From positions 3,172,001 through 3,236,000 of the forward strand of contig NZ_WBOF01000001.1 of NCBI RefSeq assembly GCF_009569385.1: a stretch of DNA of 64,000 nt, read 5' to 3'. Made by a program: the position numbers and the translations under genes. Each line of letters begins with the position of its first letter. Positions within the stretch are counted from its first letter, which is position 1. The notes under the pieces are model-generated. The model was given only the letters and a program-made list of their open reading frames with translations, was not told the DNA's origin and did no database searches. The DNA comes from Streptomyces kaniharaensis (GTDB lineage Bacteria; Actinomycetota; Actinomycetes; Streptomycetales; Streptomycetaceae). Positions 15,728 to 24,895 of the stretch are shown here, one piece after another.

Positions 15728-16909
15728 ATGGTGGTCCGACGTCCGCCCGGGCGGCGCGCCCAGATCCTCGCCGTGGCGGCCGACCGCTTCCACCGCAGCG
15801 GCTACCACCAGGTCTCGATGACCGAGGTCGCCGCCGGTGTCGGCATCACCGCGCCCGCCCTCTACCGGCACTTCCGCGGCAAGCCCGAACTCCTCGACCG
15901 CGCCGTCCGCCTCGGCCTGGACGCGCTGGCCGACGGGCTCCGCACGGCCGACTCCACCGACGCGCTGGCCGCGGCCCTGGCCGCCGTCGCCGTCGGACAC
16001 CGCCCGCTCGGCACGCTGGTGCAGCGCGACGCCCGGCTGCTGGCGCCGGCCCGCCGGGCATCCCTGCGCCGCGAACTGCGCGCGGACACGGCCCTGATGG
16101 CCGCCGTCCTGCGGGCCGAGCGGCCGGAACTGCCGGACCGGGACGCCGAGTTGCTCTGCTGGTCGGCGCTCTCGGCGTGTGCCGGGCTCTCCTACCAGTC
16201 GGCCGCGCCGCAGCCCCGCCGCGCCGAGGCGGTGCTGCGCGAGCTGGTCGCGGCCGTCCTCGCGGTCTCCCTCGACGGCACCGACCTGTGCTCCCTGCCC
16301 GCCGACGGACTGGGGGAGGCCGGGGGAGAGATGCCCGTCACCCCTGGCCCCCGCCCGCAGGCGCGCCGCGAGGAGCTGCTCGTGGCGGCCGTCCGGCTGT
16401 TCCACGAGCGCGGCTTCGACAACGTCAGCACCGACCAGCTCGGCGCCGCCGTCGGCATCACCGGCCCCAGCGTGTACCGGCACTTCGACAGCAAGGCGCA
16501 GCTGCTCGCCGCCTCGCTGGTCCGCAGCCGCGAGCGCCTGTGGCACGAGGTGGACGGCGCGATCTCGGCGGCGGACGGCCCGGCGGCCGCGCTGGAGGCC
16601 GGCCTGGCGGCGTACGTCGGCTTCGCCCGGCGCAACGGCGACTACCTGGGCGCGATGCTCAGCGAGACGGAGCGGCTGGCCCCGTCCGACCGACGGGTCG
16701 CGGTGGACTTCCGCCGGGACTTCCTGCGGACCTGGGTCGGGCTGCTGCGCCTGGTCCGCCCGGAGTGCGACGCGGTGGAGGCCCGGATCCGCGTCCACGC
16801 CCTGTTCGCCCTGGTCAACGACGGGGTCCGGAACCGCCCGCACAGCGCCCGCCCGGACCTCGGCGACTGCCTCCTGCGCCTCGGCCGGGCCGTCCTCGGG
16901 GTGTCCTGA
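15728..16909 (+). CDS. tandem TetR-family regulator with two helix-turn-helix domains
   Basis: From ATG 15728 the protein has 393 residues and consists of two complete TetR units. The first HTH is around residues 12-58 (YHQVSMTEVAAGVGITAPALYRHF) and the second around residues 217-263 (FDNVSTDQLGAAVGITGPSVYRHF), each followed by a helical domain of about 130-150 residues. The duplicated form is known in actinobacteria near acyl-CoA metabolism genes. The divergent acyl-CoA dehydrogenase and the repeat cluster between them suggest it represses fatty-acid or amino-acid degradation in response to an acyl-CoA. The GGGAGG ribosome site lies about ten bases upstream. Confidence 0.9.
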   Translation: MVVRRPPGRRAQILAVAADRFHRSGYHQVSMTEVAAGVGITAPALYRHFRGKPELLDRAVRLGLDALADGLRTADSTDALAAALAAVAVGHRPLGTLVQRDARLLAPARRASLRRELRADTALMAAVLRAERPELPDRDAELLCWSALSACAGLSYQSAAPQPRRAEAVLRELVAAVLAVSLDGTDLCSLPADGLGEAGGEMPVTPGPRPQARREELLVAAVRLFHERGFDNVSTDQLGAAVGITGPSVYRHFDSKAQLLAASLVRSRERLWHEVDGAISAADGPAAALEAGLAAYVGFARRNGDYLGAMLSETERLAPSDRRVAVDFRRDFLRTWVGLLRLVRPECDAVEARIRVHALFALVNDGVRNRPHSARPDLGDCLLRLGRAVLGVS

Positions 16910-16983
16910 CCCACGGCCGGGCCGGGTGCCCGCCCCGGGCCGGTGTTGAGGAGGAAGGCGAATGAATTCCACAACCCCGCGCT

Positions 16984-17000
16984 GTCAACGTCGAGTTGAC
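16984..17000. promoter_or_regulatory. inverted repeat GTCAAC-N5-GTTGAC upstream of the Hsp90-like gene
   Basis: Six-base perfect arms around a five-base spacer, 62 bases before the Hsp90-like start, in a locally AT-richer stretch. It could be an operator; the right arm also reads as a TTGAC -35-like element. Confidence 0.4.
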
Positions 17001-17062
17001 CGAAATCTCCGCGGAGAGAAAGAAATGGTCGCCGGATAGTCGCACTGGCACACTGGGTTCCC

Positions 17063-19000
17063 ATGTCTGAAGGTCTCCCGCCCGAGAGCGCCCCCGCCGA
17101 GGATCTGCGTACGACCGAGGTCGATCTCGGCGGCCTGGTGAACGTCCTCGCCACCCACCTCTACTCCACCCCGCTGGTCGCCCTGCGCGAACTCGTCCAG
17201 AACGCCCACGACTCGCACACCCGCCGGCTGCTGGAGGACCCCGACGGAGACCACCGCCCGCTGATCCGGGTGCGCGGCGACGCCACCCGGCGGACCGTCG
17301 GCATCGAGGACACCGGGGCCGGCCTCACCGAGCCGGAGATCCACGCCTACCTCGCCACCGTCGGCACCGGCTACACCCGGATGCTGCGCGAACTCACCGG
17401 CAACCAGGAGCTGATCGGCGCCTTCGGGCTCGGCTTCCTCTCCGCCTTCTCGGTCGCCGACGAGGTCGTCGTCACCACCACCTCGCACCGCGAACCGGGG
17501 CTCGGCCACCGCTACCGCAGCCGCGGCGGCCAGCAGTACCGGGTCGACCCGGTGCCCGCGCGGCCGCAACCGGGGACGGTCGTCGAGCTGACGCTCAAGG
17601 CCGAACACGCCCACCTCGCCGACGAGGACGCGCTGCGCGAGGTGCTCGGCCGGTACTGCGTGCTGCTGCCGATCCCGGTCTTCGTCGGCGACGACGACGA
17701 GCCCGTCAACGCCGTCGAGGTGCCCTGGCGGCAGTCGTCCGTCGAACGAGACGCCACGCGTCGCCCCTCAGACGGCGACCCGCACGCCGCCCGGATGCGC
17801 TTCGCCGCCGCCTTCGGCCGCCGCTTCGAGCCGCTGACCGCCTTCCCGGTCCACCCGGTCGAGGGCGGCACCGACGCGATCGGCCTGCTCTGGGTCCAGG
17901 ACGGCGGCACCTACGGCACCAGCGACAACCGCGACCTCGCCGTCTACCTGCGCGGCATGCTGCTCGCCGAGGACGCCCGCGACCTGCTGCCCGGCTGGGC
18001 CGGGTTCATCGGCGGCGTCGTCGAGTCGAACCGGCTCACCCCCACCGCCAGCCGCGAGGACCTCCAGCGCGACGAGCACTACCGTGCGCTCCAGCGGGCC
18101 CTCACCGACGCCATCGTCGACGGCCTGTACGAGACCGCCCGGCTGCGGCCCGCCGCCTGGCGCCGCATCCTCACCCGGCACGGCCAGGACCTGCTGGGCG
18201 CCGCGCTCTGCGACGACCGGCTGTTCACCCTGCTCGCCGACGACGTCCCGGTGCCCACCTCCCAGGGGGACCTGACCGCGGGCGCCCTGCGGGCGGCCGG
18301 AGGGGGAGCGGTGCACGTCGCCCTCGGCAGCGGCGGCGGCTTGGAGGAGATGCTGTACCGGGCCATGCGGGTGCCGATCGCGCGTGGCGACCGGTACGCC
18401 GTCCTGCCGTTCCTGCGCCGCTACGCCCAGCTGCGCGGCTGCCGGGTGGTCGAACTGGGCAGCGAGCACGGCGACCGCGCGCTGTTCCGCGACCCGGAGC
18501 GCCCGCTGCCCGCCGGGGAGACCGCCTGGCTGGCCGGCGCCCTCGCCGACCCGGGCGAGCAGCTCGTCCCGGCCCGGTTCGACCCGCCCGGCCTGCCGCT
18601 GGTCCTGGTGCCCGACCGGGAGGCCGAGCTGAAGGCACGGATCGAGGACGACCGGGCCGACGCCCGGATCCCGTCCGCGGCGCTGCGGCTGGCCCGGGCC
18701 TTCACCGCCCGCACCGACGGCGAGGTCCGGGCCCGGCTCTACCTCAACCTGGCCTGCCCGGCCGTCCAGGACCTGCTCACCGCCTACCGCGGCGGGCACA
18801 CCGGCAGCGCCACCGCGGCCGGGCTGCTCCGCTCGCTCAAGGTGATCATGGCGGCGGCCGGCGCCGCGGGTTCGTCCGGCGGGGACCTGACCGCCGCGCT
18901 CTCCGGCATCGGCACCGCCGTCTCCGCGCTCACCGCCGCCGTCCCGGCCGGCCTGCCGGACGTCCCGGACACCCCCGGCGCCCTCTCGGAGGGGCCGTGA
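17063..19000 (+). CDS. Hsp90-family ATPase (HtpG-like)
   Basis: The 645-residue protein has the GHKL ATP-binding motifs of Hsp90: ELVQNAHDS (43-51, with the Mg-binding Asn), DTGAGL (83-88), the ATVGTGYTR segment (98-106) and GAFGLGF (119-125). In the middle domain TASREDLQ (about 328-335) matches the conserved catalytic-arginine loop (SRE-LQ) of Hsp90, supporting true ATPase function. The C-terminal third is divergent from E. coli HtpG. A possible CACACT -10 lies eight bases before the ATG. The next gene, 70 bases on, encodes a TPR protein, echoing eukaryotic Hsp90/TPR co-chaperone pairs; a joint chaperone or quality-control role is inference. The pair is not known to me to be characterised. 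Confidence 0.88.
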   Translation: MSEGLPPESAPAEDLRTTEVDLGGLVNVLATHLYSTPLVALRELVQNAHDSHTRRLLEDPDGDHRPLIRVRGDATRRTVGIEDTGAGLTEPEIHAYLATVGTGYTRMLRELTGNQELIGAFGLGFLSAFSVADEVVVTTTSHREPGLGHRYRSRGGQQYRVDPVPARPQPGTVVELTLKAEHAHLADEDALREVLGRYCVLLPIPVFVGDDDEPVNAVEVPWRQSSVERDATRRPSDGDPHAARMRFAAAFGRRFEPLTAFPVHPVEGGTDAIGLLWVQDGGTYGTSDNRDLAVYLRGMLLAEDARDLLPGWAGFIGGVVESNRLTPTASREDLQRDEHYRALQRALTDAIVDGLYETARLRPAAWRRILTRHGQDLLGAALCDDRLFTLLADDVPVPTSQGDLTAGALRAAGGGAVHVALGSGGGLEEMLYRAMRVPIARGDRYAVLPFLRRYAQLRGCRVVELGSEHGDRALFRDPERPLPAGETAWLAGALADPGEQLVPARFDPPGLPLVLVPDREAELKARIEDDRADARIPSAALRLARAFTARTDGEVRARLYLNLACPAVQDLLTAYRGGHTGSATAAGLLRSLKVIMAAAGAAGSSGGDLTAALSGIGTAVSALTAAVPAGLPDVPDTPGALSEGP

Positions 19001-19070
19001 CGGCGGGCCCGGACGGATTGTCAGTGGCAGGCGGCAGACTCTCCATCAGCACGACGCAGGGGGACAGGGC

Positions 19071-21428
19071 ATGACGACCGACATCTGGGCCTGGGTGCAC
19101 GACACCCACCAGCAGCTGGCCGAGGCCGGCCACCAGCGGCTGGCCGACGCCGTCTACGAGCTCCCCGGCCACGCCAACGAGGGCCGAAACGACCAGCTCG
19201 ACGCGGCCTTCCCGGAGGCACTGGCCGCCGCCCGCGCGCTCGGCCTGCCCTGGGTCGAGGTCTACCTGCGGCACTGGCGGATGCAGAACCTGCTGAACAA
19301 GCGCCACCAGGGCGAGCAGGCCCTGCCCGAGGCGGTCGACCTGCTGGAGTTCGCCCACCGCGAGGAGACCGCGGGCTGCCCGCAGTCCGTCTGCGTCGTG
19401 CAGGACTTCGCGATCTGCCACGCCCGGGTCGACGGCCCCGGCTACGTGCCGGAGCGGCTCGCGGTGCTCGGCGAGACGCTGGAGCGGATCGAGCCCGCCC
19501 GGTCCTGCTTCGACTGCCTCTCCCGCGAGTACTCCGACGCGCTGGAGGACGACGGCCGGGCCGAGGAGGCGCTCGCCTACCTCGACAAGGCCGCCGCCCG
19601 GATGCAGGCGGCCGGCGAACGGCTCTCGCTGGAGTTCCACCACTCCCGGGCCGGCACGCTGCACCGGCTCGGCCGGTACGACGAGGTCCTCGCGCTGCTC
19701 GACACCGCCGAGCGGGCCGCGCGCTCCGCCGGGCGCGAGTTCGGCGAGAACGACCGGCTCTGGGGCGGCCTGCTGCGGGCCCGCGCCCTCGCCGCACTCG
19801 GCTGCACGGACGAGGCGCTCGCGCTGCTGCCCGCCCGGGAGGCCGCCGAGCGCCACGCCGACCTGCGGTCGAACTGGACCGAGACGGTCGAGCGGCTGGT
19901 CGCGGCCGGAGCCTGGGAGAACGACGCAGAGCTGGGCGCCGTCCTGGCCGGCTGGGTCGGCTACCTCGACGGCACCGGCGCCCACCGCCCGTGCGTCGAC
20001 CTGCTGCTGGCAGCGGGTCGGCTCGCCCTCGACCGCGGCGCCCGGACGGTCGCGCTCACCCTCGCCGCGACGGGTGAGCGTAAACTCGCCCAGCTGCGCC
20101 GCACGGACGGCGTGGCCACGGAGATCGCCGCGCTGCGGGCCGCCGCCGAGGCGCTGCCCGTGCCCGAACTGCCCGTTCCGCCGAGCGAACTGACGGCGCA
20201 CCTCGCCGAGCAGAAGGTGCCCCACGAGACCGGCGCCGACCTGCTCTCCGTCGCCCTGGACCGGTACCGGGGTGAGCAGGCCGGCGCCACCGCCCTGGCG
20301 GTCGACCTGGCCGCCGCGCTCGGCCGTCTCGGCCACCCCCGTGCCGCCGCCGACCTGCTGTGGCAGCGGCTGGACGCCGACCCGGGCAGCGAGGTGCTGG
20401 CCGGCCTGCTCGGCGCGCTGCTGATCGACGCCGGGGACGGAGACGGCGTGCGCCGCCTCGCCGGCCGGCTGGCCGTGACGAGCCCGGCCGACGGGCACTG
20501 GGTGCGGGCCCGCTGGGCCGCCGCCGAGAGCCGATGGGCCGAGGTGGTGGAGCACTGCGCGGCGATCCTGGCCGACCACCCGGACCGGATCAACCCCCGC
20601 CGGCTGGCCGCCGGCGCCGCCACCGAGCTGGGCGACCACGCGACCGCGCAGCGGCTGTACCAGGAGATCCTGGAGCACGCCCTTCCTGCCGAGGGCACCC
20701 CCGAGGAGGAGCGCCACCGTACGGTCCAGCAGCCCGACCTCTGGCACCTGGTCACCGCGGCCACCGTCAACCGGGACTGGGCCGTGGTCCGCTCCACCGG
20801 CGCGCTGCTCGGCGTCGAGTTCGACGAGCCCGACGGGCCGGTGGACGAGGAGTGGCAGCCGGTCACCGTCCGCGCCACCCGGACCGACGGCGCGACCGCC
20901 GACCTGCCCGCCCTGCGCACCGGCCCGGCCACCGCCCGACTCCTGCCGGTGCTCGGCGACGACCTGACGCTCAACCACGGCGACGTCGTCGTCTTCGCCC
21001 CGGCGCTGCTGGAGCCGCCGCCCGCCGACGACGCCCCCGAGGCGGAGCGGGAGCGGTGGCGGCCGGTGTTCGAGATGCTGACGCTGCTCGACCCGGCCGG
21101 GTACACCACGTACTGGATCGACGGCGGCTGGCCCGGCGACGAGGCGTGGACCGCCCTGCGGGAGGGCCTGCGGGAGTCCGGCTACGCGGTGTGGGCGTAC
21201 AGCGGGGAGCGGTACAGCATCACCGACCCGGGGGAGGAGGACGGCATGCTGCCCGGCATCTACGCCGCGGTCGGCGTGCCGCCGACGGCCTCGGCGGCCG
21301 AGGCCGACGCGCTGCTGCACCGGCTCACCGCCTCCTGGCCGCACCCGCTGGCCTGGCCCGCTCTGGCAGAGGCGGCGGGCGTGGACACCGCGCCGCACGA
21401 GGCGATCGTCGAGCGCTACGGCCTCTGA
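19071..21428 (+). CDS. tetratricopeptide-repeat protein
   Basis: A 785-residue soluble, helix-rich protein. TPR-like helix pairs are clearest at about residues 150-260 (DALEDDGRAEEALAYLDKAAARM, GTLHRLGRYDEVLALLDTAERAA, LGCTDEALALLPAREAAE) and again around 440-530. A C-terminal region of about 200 residues (NRDWAVVRSTGALLGVEFDEPDG onwards) looks like a separate domain I cannot name. There is no signal peptide. GGGGGA lies eight bases before the ATG. It follows the Hsp90-like gene on the same strand and is probably in the same operon, so it is a candidate client adaptor or partner. Confidence 0.75.
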   Translation: MTTDIWAWVHDTHQQLAEAGHQRLADAVYELPGHANEGRNDQLDAAFPEALAAARALGLPWVEVYLRHWRMQNLLNKRHQGEQALPEAVDLLEFAHREETAGCPQSVCVVQDFAICHARVDGPGYVPERLAVLGETLERIEPARSCFDCLSREYSDALEDDGRAEEALAYLDKAAARMQAAGERLSLEFHHSRAGTLHRLGRYDEVLALLDTAERAARSAGREFGENDRLWGGLLRARALAALGCTDEALALLPAREAAERHADLRSNWTETVERLVAAGAWENDAELGAVLAGWVGYLDGTGAHRPCVDLLLAAGRLALDRGARTVALTLAATGERKLAQLRRTDGVATEIAALRAAAEALPVPELPVPPSELTAHLAEQKVPHETGADLLSVALDRYRGEQAGATALAVDLAAALGRLGHPRAAADLLWQRLDADPGSEVLAGLLGALLIDAGDGDGVRRLAGRLAVTSPADGHWVRARWAAAESRWAEVVEHCAAILADHPDRINPRRLAAGAATELGDHATAQRLYQEILEHALPAEGTPEEERHRTVQQPDLWHLVTAATVNRDWAVVRSTGALLGVEFDEPDGPVDEEWQPVTVRATRTDGATADLPALRTGPATARLLPVLGDDLTLNHGDVVVFAPALLEPPPADDAPEAERERWRPVFEMLTLLDPAGYTTYWIDGGWPGDEAWTALREGLRESGYAVWAYSGERYSITDPGEEDGMLPGIYAAVGVPPTASAAEADALLHRLTASWPHPLAWPALAEAAGVDTAPHEAIVERYGL

Positions 21429-21434
21429 CGGGCT

Positions 21435-21465
21435 CGCCCCCTCGCCCCGCCCGGGGGAGGGGGCG
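21435..21465 (+). terminator. terminator after the TPR gene
   Basis: Nine-base arms 21435-21443 and 21457-21465 begin seven bases after the TPR stop codon. Confidence 0.55.
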
Positions 21466-21605
21466 CCGACTCTGCCACGCCGGGTAGGCGCCCGCCGCCC
21501 GGCCGGAGGACGCGACGTACATGTGCGTTCGGCCATTCGATCAGGCAAGGTGTAACCCGAGATCGAACGGTGGCCCGCGGCCACCAGGGGTGGCAAGGAG
21601 CGGAA

Positions 21606-23456
21606 GTGCCGAAGCAGGGCCGACCGGGCGGAGGCGAGCGGGCGAACGGAGACCGGGCAGCCGGCCAGGTGCGGCAGACGCCACCGGTGCGGCCGGCGCA
21701 CCCCGCCGAGGCGCCGCCCACCGAGGGCCTGCTCGGCCACCCCGCCCCGGCCCCCGCCGCCGAGCCCACCGTCACCATCTCGCGCGGCGGCCCGGTCGAC
21801 CCGCCCGCCCCCGAGACCAAGGGCCTGCTGGTCCCCGGGCCCGCGCCCGCGCCCGAGCCGCAGCCGGCGCCGTCCCTGGAGCTGCCGCAGTCGTCGTCCG
21901 AGGCGGCCGCCGAAGGCCGACGCCCGAACCGCCGCCGCTCGGTCGCCGAGGACACCCTCACCCCCGAGGAGTGGCGGGCCGCCGGCTACACCCCGCCGGC
22001 CGGCATCCCGGTCCCCGAGCTGACGCCCGGCGCGCCCGGCGAGGCGCCCTGGCCGGACCGGATGCGCACGCTGCTGCGCACCCCGATGTTCGAGCGCCCC
22101 GCCTTCGAGCGGACCGCCCGCGAGATGCACCCCTCGGCGGGCCGGAACGTCCCCCGCATCCTCGACCTGACCCTGCGCATCGGCGAGCTGCTGCTGGCCA
22201 GCGGCGAGGCCGCCGAGGACGTCGAGGCGGCGATGCTCGGCATCGCGCACGCCTACCGGCTGGACCGCTGCGAGCCGCAGGTGACCTTCACCCTGATCGG
22301 CATCTCGCACCAGCCGTCGCTGGTCGAGCCGCCGATCACCGCGGACCGGGTGGTGCGCCGCCGCACCTCCGACTACACCCGCCTCAACGCGGTCTACGAG
22401 CTTGTCGCGGACATCACCGCGGAGAAGGTCACGGTCAACGACGCCTACCGCCGGCTCGCCGTGATCCGCCGCAACCGGCACCCGTACCCGGCCTGGCTGC
22501 TCGCCCTGAACACCGGACTGCTGGCCGGCGCGGCGACCTTCCTGGTCGGCGGGCGGATCGACGACAAGGCGCTGCTGGTCTTCGCGAGCGCGTTCATCGC
22601 GGCCGTGCTCGGCGACCGGCTGGCCTCCGTGCTCGCCCGGCGCCGGCTGCCGGAGTTCTACCAGTTCGTCGCGGCCGCGATGCCGGCCGCCGCCTCCGGG
22701 ATCATCCTCTCGTTCAACGACTGGGGCCTGCGCGGCTCGGTCGTGATCACCGGTGGGCTGTTCGCGCTGTTGCCCGGGCGGGCACTGGTCGCCGCCGTCC
22801 AGGACGGCCTGACCGGCTTCTACATCACGGCCGCCGCGCGCCTGCTGGAAGTGATCTACCTGGTCGCGGGCATCGTGATCGGCGTGATGCTGATCCTCTA
22901 CCTGGGGGTCGGCTTCGAGGCGAGGCTCCGGCCGGACGAGAGCCTGGTGGGGAGCAGCTATCCGCCGGTCCAGATGGTCGCCGCGCTGGTGCTGACCCTC
23001 GCGTTCGCGATGCTGCTGCAGACCGACCGCCGCACCCTCGCCCTCGTCACGGTGAACAGCGGCATCGGCTGGTCCAGCTACGGCGCGCTGGTCCACAACG
23101 CGGGCATCTCCCCGATCGTCGCGACCGGGGTGGCGGCCGGCCTGGTCGGACTCTTCGGCCAGCTGATGGCGCGTTACCGCAACGGCTCCGCGCTGCCGTA
23201 CGTGACCGCCGCGATCGGCCCGCTGATGCCCGGTTCGGCGCTCTACCTGGGGATGCTCGCCTTCGCCCAGGGGCACTCCAGCGCCGGCCTGGTGTCGATC
23301 ACCCGGGCGGCGGCGATCGCGATGGCGCTGGCCATCGGTGTGAACCTCGGTGGCGAGGTCGCCCGGCTGTTCCTGAAGCTTCCCGTCGGTGCCGAGCGTC
23401 CCTCCCTGTACCCGGCCGAGCCGCGCCGGGCCGCCAAGCGCACCCGGGGCTTCTGA
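21606..23456 (+). CDS. threonine/serine exporter (ThrE) family protein
   Basis: GTG 21606 has AAGGAG six bases upstream and gives 616 residues. About 125 disordered Pro/Ala/Glu-rich residues precede the cytoplasmic DUF1212/ThrE domain (about 175-330: LRIGELLLASGEAAEDVEAAM). About ten membrane helices from residue 300 onwards cover both the ThrE and ThrE_2 halves in one chain, as in Corynebacterium ThrE (about 490 residues). The protein probably exports small neutral amino acids driven by the proton gradient. The long N-terminal extension is larger than in Corynebacterium. A small perfect hairpin (21569-21585) sits just upstream of the ribosome site. Confidence 0.88.
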   Translation: MPKQGRPGGGERANGDRAAGQVRQTPPVRPAHPAEAPPTEGLLGHPAPAPAAEPTVTISRGGPVDPPAPETKGLLVPGPAPAPEPQPAPSLELPQSSSEAAAEGRRPNRRRSVAEDTLTPEEWRAAGYTPPAGIPVPELTPGAPGEAPWPDRMRTLLRTPMFERPAFERTAREMHPSAGRNVPRILDLTLRIGELLLASGEAAEDVEAAMLGIAHAYRLDRCEPQVTFTLIGISHQPSLVEPPITADRVVRRRTSDYTRLNAVYELVADITAEKVTVNDAYRRLAVIRRNRHPYPAWLLALNTGLLAGAATFLVGGRIDDKALLVFASAFIAAVLGDRLASVLARRRLPEFYQFVAAAMPAAASGIILSFNDWGLRGSVVITGGLFALLPGRALVAAVQDGLTGFYITAAARLLEVIYLVAGIVIGVMLILYLGVGFEARLRPDESLVGSSYPPVQMVAALVLTLAFAMLLQTDRRTLALVTVNSGIGWSSYGALVHNAGISPIVATGVAAGLVGLFGQLMARYRNGSALPYVTAAIGPLMPGSALYLGMLAFAQGHSSAGLVSITRAAAIAMALAIGVNLGGEVARLFLKLPVGAERPSLYPAEPRRAAKRTRGF

Positions 23457-23532
23457 CCGCGTCGGACCGGTGTCGGCCTCCGGGCCACGTCACGGCGGGC
23501 AGGACGCAGGACCAGGAACGAAGGTAAGACCC

Positions 23533-24645
23533 ATGACCACACTGCTGGACGGCTACCGCGAGCACATCGTCGCCGCGCACAAACAACCGCTGCTCCTGCT
23601 GCTGGTCGGGTTCATCACCTCCTTCGTCTTCATCCGGTTCAGCGTGCGGATGATCCGGGCCCAGGTGCGCTGGTGGCCCGGCAACGTCACCCCCGGCGGC
23701 CTGCACATCCACCACATGGTGTTCGGCCTGGGCTTCCTGCTGGTCGGCGGCATCGGGGTGTTCGCCACCTACGGCGGGCACCCGTGGATCGACTGGTTCG
23801 GGCTGATCTTCGGCATGGGCTGCGGCCTGGTGCTGGACGAGTTCGCGCTGATCCTGCACCTGGACGACGTGTACTGGAGCGAGCAGGGCCGCAAGTCGGT
23901 GGACGCGGTGATCTTCGGGATCCTGTTCACCGCCCTGCTGCTGGTTGGGTACGTGCCGCTCGGCGTGGTGCCCGGGGAGGAGACCCGGTGGGGGCTGGTC
24001 AGCGTGATCTCCGTCAACGCGCTGGCCTCGGTGATCACCCTGCTCAAGGGCAAGGTGTGGACCGGCCTGCTCGGCATCATGGTCCCCGGCCTCTCCTGGA
24101 TCGGCGCGATCCGGCTGGCCCGGCCGACGAGCCCGTGGGCCCGCTGGCTGTACGCCACGCGCCCCCGCCGCCGGGCGCGTGCGCTCCGGCGTGAGCGCCT
24201 GCTGCACCGGCGGGCGGACCGGGCGCGGACCTGGTTCTTCGACCTGATCGCCGGCGCGCCCGACAAGGTGTCGGCCAACCACCCCGCCGCCCACCGGGTG
24301 GCCGAGCGGATGGCCGCCCGGGCCACCGCCCACCTGGACGCCCATGAGGCCCGGGCGCTGGCCCGGCGCTCCGCGCGGCTCGCGGACCGGCGGTCGGCTG
24401 CTGCCGCCCGGACGGCTGTCGCCGGGGCCGCCGCGGGCGCAGCGCACGGTCCGGCGGCGGCGCACGAGGTCTCCGTCGACGGGGTGCCCGGGACGGGGCA
24501 CGGCCGCGGGCGCCGGGCGCAGCAGCGCCGCCGGACGGTCCGGGCCGGGCGCAACCGCACGTACGCGGTCCGGCCGCTCGGGCTGGAGCCCCGGCCCGAA
24601 CGGCACCCGCACGTGCGGACGCACACCCGCCGGATCATCCGGTAG
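23533..24645 (+). CDS. integral membrane protein of unknown function
   Basis: From ATG 23533 the protein has 370 residues: six or so transmembrane segments in the first 200 residues, including a conserved-looking stretch with clustered histidines and acids (GGLHIHHMVFGLG, LVLDEFALILHLDDVYW), then a very basic Arg/Ala-rich cytoplasmic tail of about 150 residues. The His/Asp pattern in the membrane could bind metal or lipid, but no family function is known to me. It lies 76 bases after the ThrE-like gene on the same strand. Confidence 0.7.
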   Translation: MTTLLDGYREHIVAAHKQPLLLLLVGFITSFVFIRFSVRMIRAQVRWWPGNVTPGGLHIHHMVFGLGFLLVGGIGVFATYGGHPWIDWFGLIFGMGCGLVLDEFALILHLDDVYWSEQGRKSVDAVIFGILFTALLLVGYVPLGVVPGEETRWGLVSVISVNALASVITLLKGKVWTGLLGIMVPGLSWIGAIRLARPTSPWARWLYATRPRRRARALRRERLLHRRADRARTWFFDLIAGAPDKVSANHPAAHRVAERMAARATAHLDAHEARALARRSARLADRRSAAAARTAVAGAAAGAAHGPAAAHEVSVDGVPGTGHGRGRRAQQRRRTVRAGRNRTYAVRPLGLEPRPERHPHVRTHTRRIIR

Positions 24646-24658
24646 TTGGTTCGCCTTC

Positions 24659-24694
24659 GTGTGCCTGGTGCGCCTGGTGCGCCTCGTGCGCCCG
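24659..24694 (+). repeat. four 9-base tandem repeats (GTGCGCCTG type)
   Basis: Units GTGTGCCTG, GTGCGCCTG, GTGCGCCTC and GTGCGCCCG follow head to tail, starting 14 bases after the membrane-protein stop. Confidence 0.65.
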
Positions 24695-24715
24695 GCCGGA
24701 CTTGAGGCCTGATCG

Positions 24716-24730
24716 GATCATCTGATGATC
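24716..24730. promoter_or_regulatory. 15-base palindrome upstream of the NlpC/P60 gene
   Basis: GATCATC-T-GATGATC is a perfect inverted repeat, 166 bases before the start of the secreted hydrolase and followed by an AT-richer stretch. It may be an operator. Confidence 0.4.
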
Positions 24731-24895
24731 ACCCGTCCGGCTGTGCGCGTTCGGCGTGTGAAGAGCGCCCGGCTTGAGACCATATGCGACGAATGGCTGT
24801 TTTGTGGCGCGATGGGGTGCCTTGCCGAACCGCCCGTCCGCTGCTCTGTCCGACGCGTGACTCGTCCGACCCCGTTCCGTGAGAAGGGATGTCTC

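Noticed and set aside
18930-23276. A 1448-codon open frame on the minus strand
   Set aside because: Antisense to the TPR and ThrE-like genes; composition typical of a GC shadow and no domain visible.
24646-24895. Possible c-di-AMP (ydaO) riboswitch upstream of the NlpC/P60 gene
   Set aside because: Such switches occur before cell-wall hydrolase genes in actinobacteria, but I could not find the conserved core in this leader.
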